Numbered from the stretch's first letter, positions 9,461 to 17,166 are shown. The stretch: 64,000 bases of DNA from Bifidobacterium breve (GCA_945878865.1 CAMCUD010000003.1:62001-126000); one strand, 5' to 3'. Notes: a model not told the origin generated them from the sequence alone. Translations and numbers: made by a program.

Positions 9461-10111
9461 GTGGCACGACTTTCCTCACGCAAGGCGCAGGACCAGCCGC
9501 AGGTCGACGACCTGTACCTCATCGCACTCGCCAAGCAGGGCGACGCGACGGCCTACGACCGCATCGTCCGCCGCTACTACGGCTTCGTGCGCCTCAAGGC
9601 GTCGTCGTACTTCCTGGCCGGCGGCGACGCCGACGACCTCATCCAGGAGGGCCTCGTCGGGCTCTACAAGGCGGTGCGCGACTACCGCTCCGACCGCGAG
9701 TCGTCGTTCCGCAACTTCGCGGAGCTCTGCATCACGCGGCAGATCATCACGGCGGTGAAGACCGCCACGCGCAACAAGCACGCCCCGCTGAATCAGTACG
9801 TGTCGTTCTCGCAGACGCCGGCCAGCGCGCCCGAAGGCGAGCCGACGCTCGACGAGGTCATCCCCGGCCCGCGGGTCAACGACCCGGCGATCCAGGCGGT
9901 CTCCAGCGAGGAGCTCCGCGCGCTCGTCGGCTGCCTGTCCACGGCGCTCTCGGATCTCGAGTCACGCGTCCTGGCGCTCTACCTCGACGGCCGCTCCTAC
10001 GAGGAGATCGGCGGCATGATCGACTGCGACGCCAAGACCGTCGACAACGCGCTGCAGCGCGTCAAGCGCAAGGTGGGCGCGCACCTGGGCTCGCGGGCGG
10101 TGCTGAATTAG
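9461..10111 (+). CDS. sigH: Sigma-H-type RNA polymerase sigma factor
   Basis: 216-residue sigma-70 family protein close to the Bacillus Spo0H/SigH group. Region 2 reads GGDADDLIQEGLVGLYKAVRDYR, followed by the hallmark SFRNFAELCITRQIITAVKTA and RNKHAPLNQYVS. Region 4 reads LSDLESRVLALYLDGRSYEEIG, then DAKTVDNALQRVKRKV. It directs RNA polymerase to alternative, typically stationary-phase promoters. GTG 9461 follows GGAGAAAGGG; TTG 9455 is a possible alternative. It sits behind cysS-rlmB but has its own promoter and a 140-base leader with inverted repeats. Sporulation is not implied by the sequence alone. Confidence 0.92.
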   Translation: MARLSSRKAQDQPQVDDLYLIALAKQGDATAYDRIVRRYYGFVRLKASSYFLAGGDADDLIQEGLVGLYKAVRDYRSDRESSFRNFAELCITRQIITAVKTATRNKHAPLNQYVSFSQTPASAPEGEPTLDEVIPGPRVNDPAIQAVSSEELRALVGCLSTALSDLESRVLALYLDGRSYEEIGGMIDCDAKTVDNALQRVKRKVGAHLGSRAVLN

Positions 10112-10119
10112 ACGGTCAG

Positions 10120-10125
10120 TACGCT
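10120..10125 (+). promoter_or_regulatory. -10-like TACGCT, leaderless arrangement
   Basis: TACGCT ends 7 bases before ATG 10133, so the transcript would start at or next to the start codon. The preceding CGGTCAG is shared with the region before the response regulator start at 57951. Confidence 0.45.
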
Positions 10126-10132
10126 CCCAGGT

Positions 10133-10528
10133 ATGGCTCCCTGGCTCATCGTCGTCATCGTCCTGGTGGCGGTCCTCCTCCTGCTCGCCGTCGGCGGGCT
10201 GATCGCCACCAACCGCCGGACCCGCTCCCACGAGGGACAGCTGCTGGCCGACCTCGAGGCGGTCAACGACGCGCTCGCCGCGGCGCACGCCGCGGACAAG
10301 GGCTGGGAACCGGAGCGCCTGCGGGCCGCCGCCGAGGCGGCCTTTGCGGAGCATCACCCTGGGGTCGAGCCTGAGACCCTGACCCTCGTGCAGGTCGACG
10401 ACCGCCCGGGCATCGAGCAGGACCGGGCGATCTTCCGCGTCGTCGCGCAGGGCGCCGAGCACCAGCTCGTCCTCGGCCGCCGCGATGACGGCTGGTTCAC
10501 CGTGGAGGCGTCACCGCGCCGGCCGTGA
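10133..10528 (+). CDS. Small membrane-anchored protein, unknown function
   Basis: 131 residues. One N-terminal membrane helix (about 3-24, rich in V, I and L) is followed by a basic turn (NRRTRSHEG) and a soluble domain of about 100 residues. That domain has a helical part (GQLLADLEAVNDALAAAHAADKG) and a beta-rich end (RAIFRVVAQGAEHQLVLGRRDDGWFTVEA). I do not recognise a family. It follows sigH by 21 bases but seems to have its own start-proximal -10. Its last 32 bases overlap the convergent TetR gene. Confidence 0.65.
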   Translation: MAPWLIVVIVLVAVLLLLAVGGLIATNRRTRSHEGQLLADLEAVNDALAAAHAADKGWEPERLRAAAEAAFAEHHPGVEPETLTLVQVDDRPGIEQDRAIFRVVAQGAEHQLVLGRRDDGWFTVEASPRRP

Positions 10529-11099
10529 GGCCGGCGAAGAGCTGGAGCAGGCCCTCGTCGAGCGACTGCGCCGTCTCCGGCGCCGCGAGCTGGCGGAGGC
10601 CGAGGCCGTCCGCGAAGGCGACGAACAGGGGTGCGACGCGCTCGGGCGACGGCATCCCGATGGCCCCCAGTGTCGCCGCCACGACCTCCTCGTACGCGGC
10701 AAAGCACCGGGCGGCAGCCGCCCGCAGCGCCGGGTTGCGCCCCGCCTCGAGGTAGAGCTCGAACTGCGCGATCGTCGCGAGGTCGCCCTCGCGCAGCACC
10801 TCGGTGAAGGCCTGCGCGGCGAACCCGGGGTCGACGTCGTCCTCGGCCGCGAGCGCGTCGCTGATCGCGCGCAGGCGCGTGACCTCCTCGTCGACGTGCA
10901 GGAGCAGCGCCTGCTCGAGCAGGTCGTCCTTGCCGTCGAAGTAGTAGCTCAGCGATCCGAGCGGGACCCCGGCCTCCTTGGCGACGGCGCGGCTCGTGAC
11001 CGCGGCGATCCCGCCGCTGCGCACGAGCGCCAGCGTCGCGACGAGGATGTCGCGACGTCGTGCCTCACCTCGAGGCTGTCGCTGACGCTCAGGGCTCAT
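10497..11099 (-). CDS. TetR/AcrR-family regulator
   Basis: 200 residues. The N-terminal helix-turn-helix reads RRRDILVATLALVRSGGIAAVTSRAVAKEAGVPLGSLSYYFDGKDDLL, the classic TetR DNA-binding domain. A helical ligand domain follows. It starts 9 bases after the oxidase gene on the same strand, so the two are probably co-transcribed. Two GGAC/GTCC dyads in front of the oxidase are its likely operators, which would give autoregulation. The ligand is unknown. Confidence 0.88.
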   Translation of the reverse strand: MSPERQRQPRGEARRRDILVATLALVRSGGIAAVTSRAVAKEAGVPLGSLSYYFDGKDDLLEQALLLHVDEEVTRLRAISDALAAEDDVDPGFAAQAFTEVLREGDLATIAQFELYLEAGRNPALRAAAARCFAAYEEVVAATLGAIGMPSPERVAPLFVAFADGLGLRQLAAPETAQSLDEGLLQLFAGLTAGAVTPPR

Positions 11100-11108
11100 T
11101 CCGCAATG

Positions 11109-12398
11109 CTACGCGCCCAGCACCCGGTCGAGGTGGGCGTTGGCGAAGATCCGAGACGGATCGCACCGCTCGCGCACCTCGGCGAAGCGCTCCCACGCCG
11201 GGAACCGTGGGGCAAGTCGCTCGGCGGTCTGGAAGTGGCGCTTGCCCCAGTGGGGCCGGCCCTCGTGCTCGTCGCAGATGTGCTCGACCGCGCGGAAGTA
11301 CGGCTCCCACGACATGCCGCGGTACACGTGCACGGCGAGGTAGGCCGTGTCCCGGTCGTGGGCGGGGGAGAGGAACGCATCGTCGCCGGCGCCCACCCGC
11401 ACCTCCATCGGGAAGTTCACGGGGAACCCGGACCGCTCGATCCACGCGCGGGACCGCTCCAGCACGTCGGGCAGCGCGGCGCGCGGAAGGGCGTACTCCA
11501 TCTCCACGAACCGCACGAGGCGCGGGCTGGCGAAGATCCGGTCGCTGCGGTCCACGCGCTCGCTGCTTCCTGCGGCCTTCGTCAGGCCGCGGTTCAGCGC
11601 CGGGATGAGCCCGGGGCGGGCGCGCCCCGCGAGGCAGGCCGCCTCGAAGACGCGGTTCGTCAGCAGGATGTCGTCCACCCACGCACGCCAGGCGGGGGGC
11701 GGCGCGGCCGGGACGTCCACGCGCCGGTTCGTCCGGGTGAGCGCCGTCTCGACGTGGGGGAAGCAGAAGAACTCGAAGTGGTCGGCGCCCGCGGCGAGCT
11801 CGTCGAGACGGGCGACGGTGGTGGGCAGCGGGGCCGGCGCGTCGGTGCCCTGGAGCGTGAAGGCCTCCACGCAGCGCAGCTCGACCTCGCAGACGACACC
11901 GAGCGCGCCGAGCGAGACACGCGCCGCGCGCCACACGTCGGGCTCGTGTGCCGTCGAGCAGCGGATGACCTCGCCCGTGCCGGTGACGAGCGTCAGCGCC
12001 TCGACCATCGAGGCGAGGTTGCCGAAGGTCGCCCCGGTGCCGTGCGTGCCGGTGGCGATCGCCCCGGCGACGGTCTGGCGGTCGATGTCGCCGAGGTTCT
12101 CCAGCGCGAGTCCGTGCGCGGCGAGCGCGTCGTTGAGCTCGTGCAGCGGGATGCCCGCCTGGACGCGCGCACGCCGCCGGGCGCGATCGACCTCGAGGAC
12201 GGAGGTCATCCGGTCGAGCGACAGCAGGACGCCGTCGGTCGGGACGAGCGCGGTGAACGAGTGCCCGGAGCCGACGGGGCGCAGGGTCCCGCCGGCGGCG
12301 CGCACGCGCTGGATCTCGGCAACGACCTCGTCGACGGATGCGGGGCGCGCCACGCGCGAGGGCGCGCAGCGTTGTTCCCCTGACCAGTTCCGCCACAC
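11109..12398 (-). CDS. FAD-linked sugar-lactone/alditol oxidase (ALO family)
   Basis: 429-residue oxidoreductase of the D-arabinono-1,4-lactone/L-gulonolactone oxidase group. The N-terminal FAD (PP-loop) domain contains VGSGHSFTAL, where His is the usual covalent flavin attachment site, and a second FAD segment GAIATGTHGTGATFGNLASMV. The C-terminal ALO signature is GRPHWGKRHF, followed by DPSRIFANAHLDRVLG. I chose GTG 12398 because the conserved family start VWRNWSGEQRC begins there; upstream codons run through an operator-like palindrome. The acceptor is probably oxygen. The sugar substrate is not determinable. Confidence 0.88.
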   Translation of the reverse strand: MWRNWSGEQRCAPSRVARPASVDEVVAEIQRVRAAGGTLRPVGSGHSFTALVPTDGVLLSLDRMTSVLEVDRARRRARVQAGIPLHELNDALAAHGLALENLGDIDRQTVAGAIATGTHGTGATFGNLASMVEALTLVTGTGEVIRCSTAHEPDVWRAARVSLGALGVVCEVELRCVEAFTLQGTDAPAPLPTTVARLDELAAGADHFEFFCFPHVETALTRTNRRVDVPAAPPPAWRAWVDDILLTNRVFEAACLAGRARPGLIPALNRGLTKAAGSSERVDRSDRIFASPRLVRFVEMEYALPRAALPDVLERSRAWIERSGFPVNFPMEVRVGAGDDAFLSPAHDRDTAYLAVHVYRGMSWEPYFRAVEHICDEHEGRPHWGKRHFQTAERLAPRFPAWERFAEVRERCDPSRIFANAHLDRVLGA

Positions 12399-12419
12399 GC
12401 CCTGAGCATGCCGAAAAGC

Positions 12420-12471
12420 TGGACGCCTGTCCAATATGTCTGCCGCGTGCGGTAGAAGTTGGACGTCCGAC
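12420..12471. promoter_or_regulatory. Paired GGAC/GTCC operator-like dyads
   Basis: TGGAC-GCCT-GTCCA (12420-12433) and GTTGGACGTCCGAC (12458-12471, core GGACGTCC) lie between the divergent oxidase and multicopper oxidase genes. They share the GGAC/GTCC half-site with spacers of 4 and 0. The TetR gene co-transcribed with the oxidase is the natural candidate to bind them. Confidence 0.5.
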
Positions 12472-12490
12472 CTACTTTGCCGCTACTTTG
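12472..12490 (+). repeat. Tandem CTACTTTG repeat, 11-base phase
   Basis: CTACTTTG occurs at 12472-12479 and again at 12483-12490, one helical turn apart, about 40-60 bases before the multicopper oxidase start. Each contains TACTTT, a TANNNT -10-like hexamer. It could be a pair of activator half-sites or two alternative -10 elements. Confidence 0.4.
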
Positions 12491-12531
12491 AGCGAACGGC
12501 CGTGTTCATGCAGGCCGGAGAGATCACTGCC

Positions 12532-13593
12532 ATGGCCAATCGCATCGACCGCCGCTCGTTCCTGGGCGCCTCCGCCGGCGCAGCCCTGCTGTGCACCATC
12601 GGCGGCACCACCTACCAAGTCAACGACGCGGCCGACCTCGCGCAGGTCGATGCTGCCGCGGCGAAGCTCAAGCGCCCGGCGCCCAAGGCGCGCGCGGCGG
12701 CCGAGCTCACGGGCTTTCCCACCCCGACGCCCGCCGAGGGCGGCCAGGTGCGCGAGTACTGGATCCAGGCCCGCACGCGGTGGTGGGACATCATGCCTCA
12801 TAAGCGCGACGACTGGCACGACGTCCCGATCCGGGGCAAGTCGACGTACCGCGCCTTCGTCTACCAGGAGATGACGCCCGGGTTCGCGGCCCCGAAGGGC
12901 CCGCCGTCGATCCCCGGCCCGATCCTCAAGTGCGAGGTCGGCGACCTGCTCGTCGTGCACTTCCGCAACGCCGACCGCGTGCTCGAGCAGGCGATCACGA
13001 TGCACCCCCACGGCGTGAAGTACAACCCCGAGTACGACGGGGCGTTCATGGGGGCGTACACCCGCACGGGCGGATTCGTCGAGCCCGGCGAGGAGTTCAC
13101 CTACCGGTGGGAGGCCACGCCCGACAGCGTGGGCGTCTGGCCGTACCACGACCACGGGCCCAACCACACGGTCAACACGATGCGCGGCCTGTTCGGCGCG
13201 ATCATCGTCTACCCCAAGGGCGCGAAGATCCCCGACGTCGAGCGCGTCCTGTTCCTCCACGCGCTCACGCCGCCCATCACCGGCCTGCCGACCGCGCGCC
13301 AGTGCATCAACGGCCGCGCGTTCGCCGGCAACACGCCGACCATCCAGGCGAAGGTCGGCCAGGACGTCGCCCTGCACGTCATCGGGATGGACGACGCGTT
13401 CCACGACTTCCACATCCACGGCCATCGCTGGAAGGACGCCAGCGGCACCTACGTGGACACCCCCGCGGTGGGCCCCAACGAGACCATCACCGCCCGCTTC
13501 ACCGAGGACAACCCGGGCCGCTGGCTCTACCACTGCCACGTCTTCTCCCACCAGGACGGTGGGATGGCGGGGTGGTACGTGGTGGACCGGTGA
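12532..13593 (+). CDS. Exported multicopper oxidase (laccase-like)
   Basis: 353 residues. A twin-arginine leader (DRRSFLGASAG, R7-R8) predicts export of a folded, copper-loaded protein. All four copper motifs are present: HPHG (H158, H160), HDH (H206, H208), HIHGH (294-298) and HCHVFSHQDGGM (334-345), with Met345 as type-1 axial ligand. The short length suggests a two-domain or otherwise compact enzyme. It would oxidise a metal or phenolic substrate with oxygen. ATG 12532 has a GGAG about 11 bases upstream; ATG 12508 in frame is possible. The stop overlaps the GTG of the longer beta-helix frame, and the cupredoxin follows in the same operon. Confidence 0.9.
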   Translation: MANRIDRRSFLGASAGAALLCTIGGTTYQVNDAADLAQVDAAAAKLKRPAPKARAAAELTGFPTPTPAEGGQVREYWIQARTRWWDIMPHKRDDWHDVPIRGKSTYRAFVYQEMTPGFAAPKGPPSIPGPILKCEVGDLLVVHFRNADRVLEQAITMHPHGVKYNPEYDGAFMGAYTRTGGFVEPGEEFTYRWEATPDSVGVWPYHDHGPNHTVNTMRGLFGAIIVYPKGAKIPDVERVLFLHALTPPITGLPTARQCINGRAFAGNTPTIQAKVGQDVALHVIGMDDAFHDFHIHGHRWKDASGTYVDTPAVGPNETITARFTEDNPGRWLYHCHVFSHQDGGMAGWYVVDR

Positions 13594-13619
13594 GCCGCAC
13601 CACCGAGAGAAGGAGTCCC

Positions 13620-14951
13620 GTGCTCCGTCGCACCACCACCATCGCCGCGGTCGCCACCGCGGCGGCCGTTCTGGCTCCGTCCGTCGCCCAGGCGGTCGAC
13701 TACCCCCCGCCGACCAACCCGAAGGCCACGGTCGGCAAGCCGAAGGGGCCGTTCAAGACCCTGAAGGTCAACAAGAAGAAGGGCCCGTACAAGACGATCC
13801 AGGCCGCGGTCGACGCCGCCGGTCCGGGCGACACCATTCGCATCGCGGACGGCACGTACAACGAGGGCGTCCAGATCAAGGGCAGCGGCAAGCGCTACCT
13901 CAAGGTCATCGGCAACCCGGCGCATCCCGAGCGCGTCGTGCTCGAGGGCAAGGGCGTCAAGGGCATCAAGGCCCAGAACGGCATCCAGGTCAACGGGGCC
14001 AACGAGGTCGGCCTCCAGGGCCTGAAGGCGCAGAACTTCAAGGCCAACGGCTTCTTCGTCGTCAACAACGTCGGCTACACGTTCGACCGTCTCGTCGCCG
14101 AGCGCGACGGCGTGTACGGCATCTACGCCTTCAACACGAAGGGCGGCACGATGAAGAACAGCGTCGCCTACTACCACAACGACGCGGGCTTCTACATCGG
14201 CCAGACGCCGCCGCAGACCAAGCCGATCCGCTCGATCGTCACGAACGTGCAGAGCTGGGGCAACGTCCTGGGCTTCTCCGGCACGAACATGAAGTACGTG
14301 ACGATCACGAAGTCGAAGTGGTTCAACAACGGCACGGGCATCGTCCCGAACGCGCTGGACTCCGAGAAGTTCGCGCCGCCGGAGGACAATGTCATCACCG
14401 ACAACGACATCTTCTGGAACAACTTCGACTACAAGGCGGGCAACGCGCCGTTCGTCCTGCGCAAGACGGCCGTCGGCTCGATCCCGTACCCGATCGGCGT
14501 CGGCGTCCTCGTGTTCGGCGGCCGCCGGCACCTCGTCTCGAACAACCGCATCTACGGCAACTACCTCGTCGGCGCGGGCATGCTCCAGCAGCTGCTGCTC
14601 AAGGACAAGAGCGCCCAGGACCTGATCGGCAATCAGATCAAGGACAACGCGTTCGGCAAGAACGGCACGGACATCAACGGCCGTGAGCTGTTCTACGACG
14701 GCAACGGCAGCGACAACTGCATCTCCGGCAACACCGGGGTGCAGCTGACGATGCCGGCGGATCAGTCGACGTTCGCGCCGTGCCCGTTCACGGGCGCCAA
14801 CGCGTTCAGCTCGGCCACGCAGAACGAGGCCATCGGCTGGGTCGGCAGCCCGACCGGCCAGTGGATCAAGCACCCGCACGCGCCGATCCCCGGTCTCGAT
14901 CCGCTCGAGACGTTCAGCAAGAGCGGGAAGTACGGGCCGAAGACCGCATGA
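13620..14951 (+). CDS. Secreted right-handed beta-helix protein
   Basis: 443 residues. A signal peptide (LRRTTTIAAVATAAAVLAPSVAQA) is followed by a Lys/Pro-rich linker. The typical beta-helix opening is GPYKTIQAAVDAAGPGDTIRIADGTYNEGV, with many short turns after it (for example VNNVGYTFDRLVAERDGVYGIYAF, NNRIYGNYLVGAG, GSDNCISGNTG). Such folds are found in polysaccharide lyases, carbohydrate-binding and NosD-like copper-related proteins. No catalytic residues stand out. GTG 13620 has AAGGAG just upstream; an upstream GTG (13590) overlaps the oxidase stop. Its place between a copper oxidase and a cupredoxin suggests a shared extracellular role. Confidence 0.82.
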   Translation: MLRRTTTIAAVATAAAVLAPSVAQAVDYPPPTNPKATVGKPKGPFKTLKVNKKKGPYKTIQAAVDAAGPGDTIRIADGTYNEGVQIKGSGKRYLKVIGNPAHPERVVLEGKGVKGIKAQNGIQVNGANEVGLQGLKAQNFKANGFFVVNNVGYTFDRLVAERDGVYGIYAFNTKGGTMKNSVAYYHNDAGFYIGQTPPQTKPIRSIVTNVQSWGNVLGFSGTNMKYVTITKSKWFNNGTGIVPNALDSEKFAPPEDNVITDNDIFWNNFDYKAGNAPFVLRKTAVGSIPYPIGVGVLVFGGRRHLVSNNRIYGNYLVGAGMLQQLLLKDKSAQDLIGNQIKDNAFGKNGTDINGRELFYDGNGSDNCISGNTGVQLTMPADQSTFAPCPFTGANAFSSATQNEAIGWVGSPTGQWIKHPHAPIPGLDPLETFSKSGKYGPKTA

Positions 14952-15316
14952 GCCGTTCGCGCCTGACGATCATCGCCGTCGCGGGCCTCGCCGCCGCCTC
15001 CGTCGCCGCTGTGCCGGCGGCGGCGGGCGGGGGCAAGCCCCAGAAGAAGACGGTGAAGATCGGCGACAACTACTACAGCCCGTCGAAGCTCACGGTGAAC
15101 AAGGGCTCGACGGTCACGTGGAAGTGGCCGGACACGACCGGCGACACGCACGACGTGACGCTGAAGTCCGGTCCCAAGGGCGTGAAGAAGTTCGCCTCCG
15201 AGCAGGCCGGGTCGTTCTACTCGTACAAGCAGAAGCTTGCGAAGCCCGGCACCTACAAGATCATCTGCACCCTGCACGAGCAGGAGATGAAGATGACCAT
15301 CACGGTGCGCAAGTAG
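14948..15316 (+). CDS. Exported cupredoxin (plastocyanin-like)
   Basis: 122 residues. A signal peptide ending VPAAAGGG is followed by a single cupredoxin domain (IGDNYYSPSKLTVNKGSTVTWKW). The likely type-1 copper ligands are His in THDV, then Cys, His and Met in IICTLHEQEM, in the correct order and spacing (C-x2-H-x3-M). ATG overlaps the beta-helix stop (ATGA). As the last gene of the copper module it is the natural electron carrier or copper donor for the oxidase outside the membrane. Confidence 0.92.
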   Translation: MSRSRLTIIAVAGLAAASVAAVPAAAGGGKPQKKTVKIGDNYYSPSKLTVNKGSTVTWKWPDTTGDTHDVTLKSGPKGVKKFASEQAGSFYSYKQKLAKPGTYKIICTLHEQEMKMTITVRK

Positions 15317-15338
15317 CGCACCGCGATCACCCTGTCGT

Positions 15339-15366
15339 CATGCGGCCGCCTCCGGGCGGCCGCGTG
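15339..15366. terminator. Bidirectional intergenic hairpin
   Basis: GCGGCCGCC-TCCG-GGCGGCCGC (15342-15363) is a perfect 9-base stem with a 4-base loop, extended to 12 pairs by the flanks. It lies exactly between the convergent cupredoxin and FKBP genes. There is no T-tract, as is common in high-GC actinobacteria, so it may be only part of a terminator. Confidence 0.65.
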
Positions 15367-15368
15367 CG

Positions 15369-15950
15369 TTACTGGACCTTCTCGAGGTCGACGACGAACG
15401 CCAGCGTCTCGTTCGGCCCGATCGCCGGCGGCGAGCCCTGCGCGCCGTAGGCCTGGTCGCCCGGGATGACGAGCAGCCGGCGGCCGCCCTCCTTCATGCC
15501 GGCGACGCCCTCGTCCCAGCCGGTGATGACCTCACCGGCGCCGAGGGTGAAGGCAAACGGCTCGCCACGGTCCCAGCTGGCGTCGAACTCCTGCTCGGAG
15601 TTGAAGCCGACGCCGACGTACTGGACGGTGACCTTGTCGCCCTTCTTCGCGGTCTTGCCGTCGCCGACGACGAGGTCCTTCTTGATGAGCTTGTCCGCCT
15701 GCGTCTCGGCGGTGATCTCGATCTGCGGCTTCTTCTTGAGGTTCTTCGCGCCCTTCACCACGACGCCGGTGCCGTCGTCGGCGGGCGTGGCGGCGGTCGT
15801 CGTCGCGGTGGTCTCCGCGGGGGCGGCCGCGGCCGTCTCGGTCGCCGTCGCGCCGGACGATCCGGACTCCGTCGAGTCGTCGTCACCGCAGGCGGCGACG
15901 CCGAACGTCAGCGCGGTCAGCGTGAGGGCGAGGGCAATCGATCGGGACAC
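15369..15950 (-). CDS. FKBP-type peptidyl-prolyl isomerase lipoprotein
   Basis: 193 residues. A lipoprotein signal with lipobox FGVAAC is followed by a 40-residue Thr/Ala/Ser-rich spacer and a C-terminal FKBP domain. Recognisable FKBP blocks are GDKVTVQYVGVGFNSEQEFDASW, FTLGAGEVITGWDEGVAGMKEGGRRLLVIPGDQAYG and NETLAFVVDLEKV. It catalyses proline isomerisation on the outer face of the membrane and probably helps fold exported proteins. GTG 15950 has TAGCCT 8 bases upstream, a leaderless-type promoter. Confidence 0.92.
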   Translation of the reverse strand: MSRSIALALTLTALTFGVAACGDDDSTESGSSGATATETAAAAPAETTATTTAATPADDGTGVVVKGAKNLKKKPQIEITAETQADKLIKKDLVVGDGKTAKKGDKVTVQYVGVGFNSEQEFDASWDRGEPFAFTLGAGEVITGWDEGVAGMKEGGRRLLVIPGDQAYGAQGSPPAIGPNETLAFVVDLEKVQ

Positions 15951-15958
15951 GGCGCGGA

Positions 15959-15964
15959 AGGCTA
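15959..15964 (-). promoter_or_regulatory. -10-like TAGCCT before FKBP gene
   Basis: TAGCCT on the minus strand ends 8 bases before GTG 15950. The same hexamer and spacing precede the M23 peptidase gene at 62495. Confidence 0.45.
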
Positions 15965-15987
15965 ACGAACCGGGCGCGTCGGCCGGC

Positions 15988-17022
15988 TCAGAGCTGATCG
16001 TCGGCGCGCTCCTGGACGACGCACCCGTACCAGCCGAGGCCCTCGTAGGTCTCGTAGCCGGGCGTCAGGTGGAAGCCGATGATCTTGTCGCCCTCGGTGT
16101 AGTACCCGCCCTCGCGCCCGTTGGTCTTCAGCGGGAAGCGCTCGGTCAACAGGCCCTCGCCTCCGGTGGAGGCGATGACGCGGTGGTCGGCGTCGAGGAG
16201 CATCGCGCGGGTGCGGGTGCGCTCCTCGTCGGTGAAGCGCAGGCCGTCGACGATGCCCTGCGCCTGCGGGCCCCACTCGAAGAAGATGCCGAGCGCGCCG
16301 ATCGCCTCGCCGTGCGTCTCGCCGCCGCGGCGGATCGCGGTGGCGTACGTCGCGACTGGCTCGTTGCCGAGCTTCATCACGCGGGTGATGTCGTCGACGG
16401 CGAAGTCCTCGCCGCTGCGCGTGCTCATCGCCTTCTCGAACCACGGCTCGCCGCTGACGTTCGTGCCGATGACGTCGCGGTAGCGGTCCGGGCGGCCGTG
16501 CGCGATGACCCGGCCGTTGCGGTCAGCGACCCAGAGGTCGAGGTAGACGGTGTAGCTGCTGAGGATCACGCCGAGGCGGTGGCAGGCGTACTGGACGGCG
16601 CCGTCGGCCTGAGGGTCGGCGCAGACGTCGACGACGGCCGCGTCGGTCGCCCACCAGCGCACGTCACAGCTGCGCTCGAAGAGGTTGCGGTCGATGAGCT
16701 CCACCGCGTAGAGCGCGAGGTCGGTGGCGCGCTGCCCCGGGACGGAGAGCACGAGGTCGCGCCCGAGCCGGTCGAGCTCGGAGATGCGCGGCGCCAGCTG
16801 CTCCGTGAGCCCTTCGGACAGCTCCTTGACGTGGCCGGCGACCTGCCCGACCTCCTCGGACACCACGGAGAACGCGGCGCCCCGCTCACCGGCATGGGCG
16901 GCCTGGATGCGGGCGTTCAGCGCGAGCATCTGCGTCTGGTTGGCCACGCGCTCGATCGCGCGCAGCTTGTCGGTCGCCAGCTCGGAGACCTCGTTCGCCA
17001 GGTGGACGACGCGCTGCGGCAT
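15988..17022 (-). CDS. Soluble chemoreceptor-like protein (MCP fragment plus Cache-like domain)
   Basis: 344 residues without a membrane helix or signal peptide. Residues about 5-85 form part of a methyl-accepting signalling hairpin (NQTQMLALNARIQAAHAGERGAAFSVVSEEV matches the family core TNLLALNAAIEAARAGE). The rest resembles a Cache-type sensor (VYLDLWVADRNGRVIAHGRPDRYRDVIGTNVSGEPWFEKAM, then VLLDADHRVIAST). The order is inverted relative to normal receptors, where Cache is N-terminal and outside. No chemotaxis gene is nearby, so it may be a cytoplasmic sensor coupling to something other than CheA. Confidence 0.78.
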   Translation of the reverse strand: MPQRVVHLANEVSELATDKLRAIERVANQTQMLALNARIQAAHAGERGAAFSVVSEEVGQVAGHVKELSEGLTEQLAPRISELDRLGRDLVLSVPGQRATDLALYAVELIDRNLFERSCDVRWWATDAAVVDVCADPQADGAVQYACHRLGVILSSYTVYLDLWVADRNGRVIAHGRPDRYRDVIGTNVSGEPWFEKAMSTRSGEDFAVDDITRVMKLGNEPVATYATAIRRGGETHGEAIGALGIFFEWGPQAQGIVDGLRFTDEERTRTRAMLLDADHRVIASTGGEGLLTERFPLKTNGREGGYYTEGDKIIGFHLTPGYETYEGLGWYGCVVQERADDQL

Positions 17023-17135
17023 GGAAGGGGATGTCCTTTCGTGCTCTCGAAGAAGGGATGGCGGTGCGCGCCGCGGTGGCGCTGGGTGTGCCTTGGCCCC
17101 TTGGTCGGCAAGACATCGTGCCCCTGTAGTGGGGA

Positions 17136-17166
17136 CGGCCCGCTCGACGGATGTTCGAGCGGGCCG
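17136..17166 (-). terminator. Strong hairpin downstream of the DUF892 gene
   Basis: CGGCCCGCTCGA and its exact complement form a 12-base stem around a 7-base loop (17136-17166). A second small hairpin, CCCC-TGTAGT-GGGG, lies at 17121-17134. Both lie between the end of the DUF892 gene and the start of the receptor-like gene. They fit a rho-independent terminator for the former, without a T-tract. Confidence 0.65.

Noticed and set aside
12399-12434. TTG 12434 as start of the flavin oxidase
   Set aside because: It lies in a palindrome, has no ribosome site, and adds residues not seen in the family. GTG 12398 begins at the conserved VWRNW.
17104-17128. GGCACG...TTGC resembling a sigma-54 promoter upstream of the receptor-like gene (minus strand)
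   Set aside because: The spacing between GG and GC is one base too long, and actinobacteria generally lack sigma-54.
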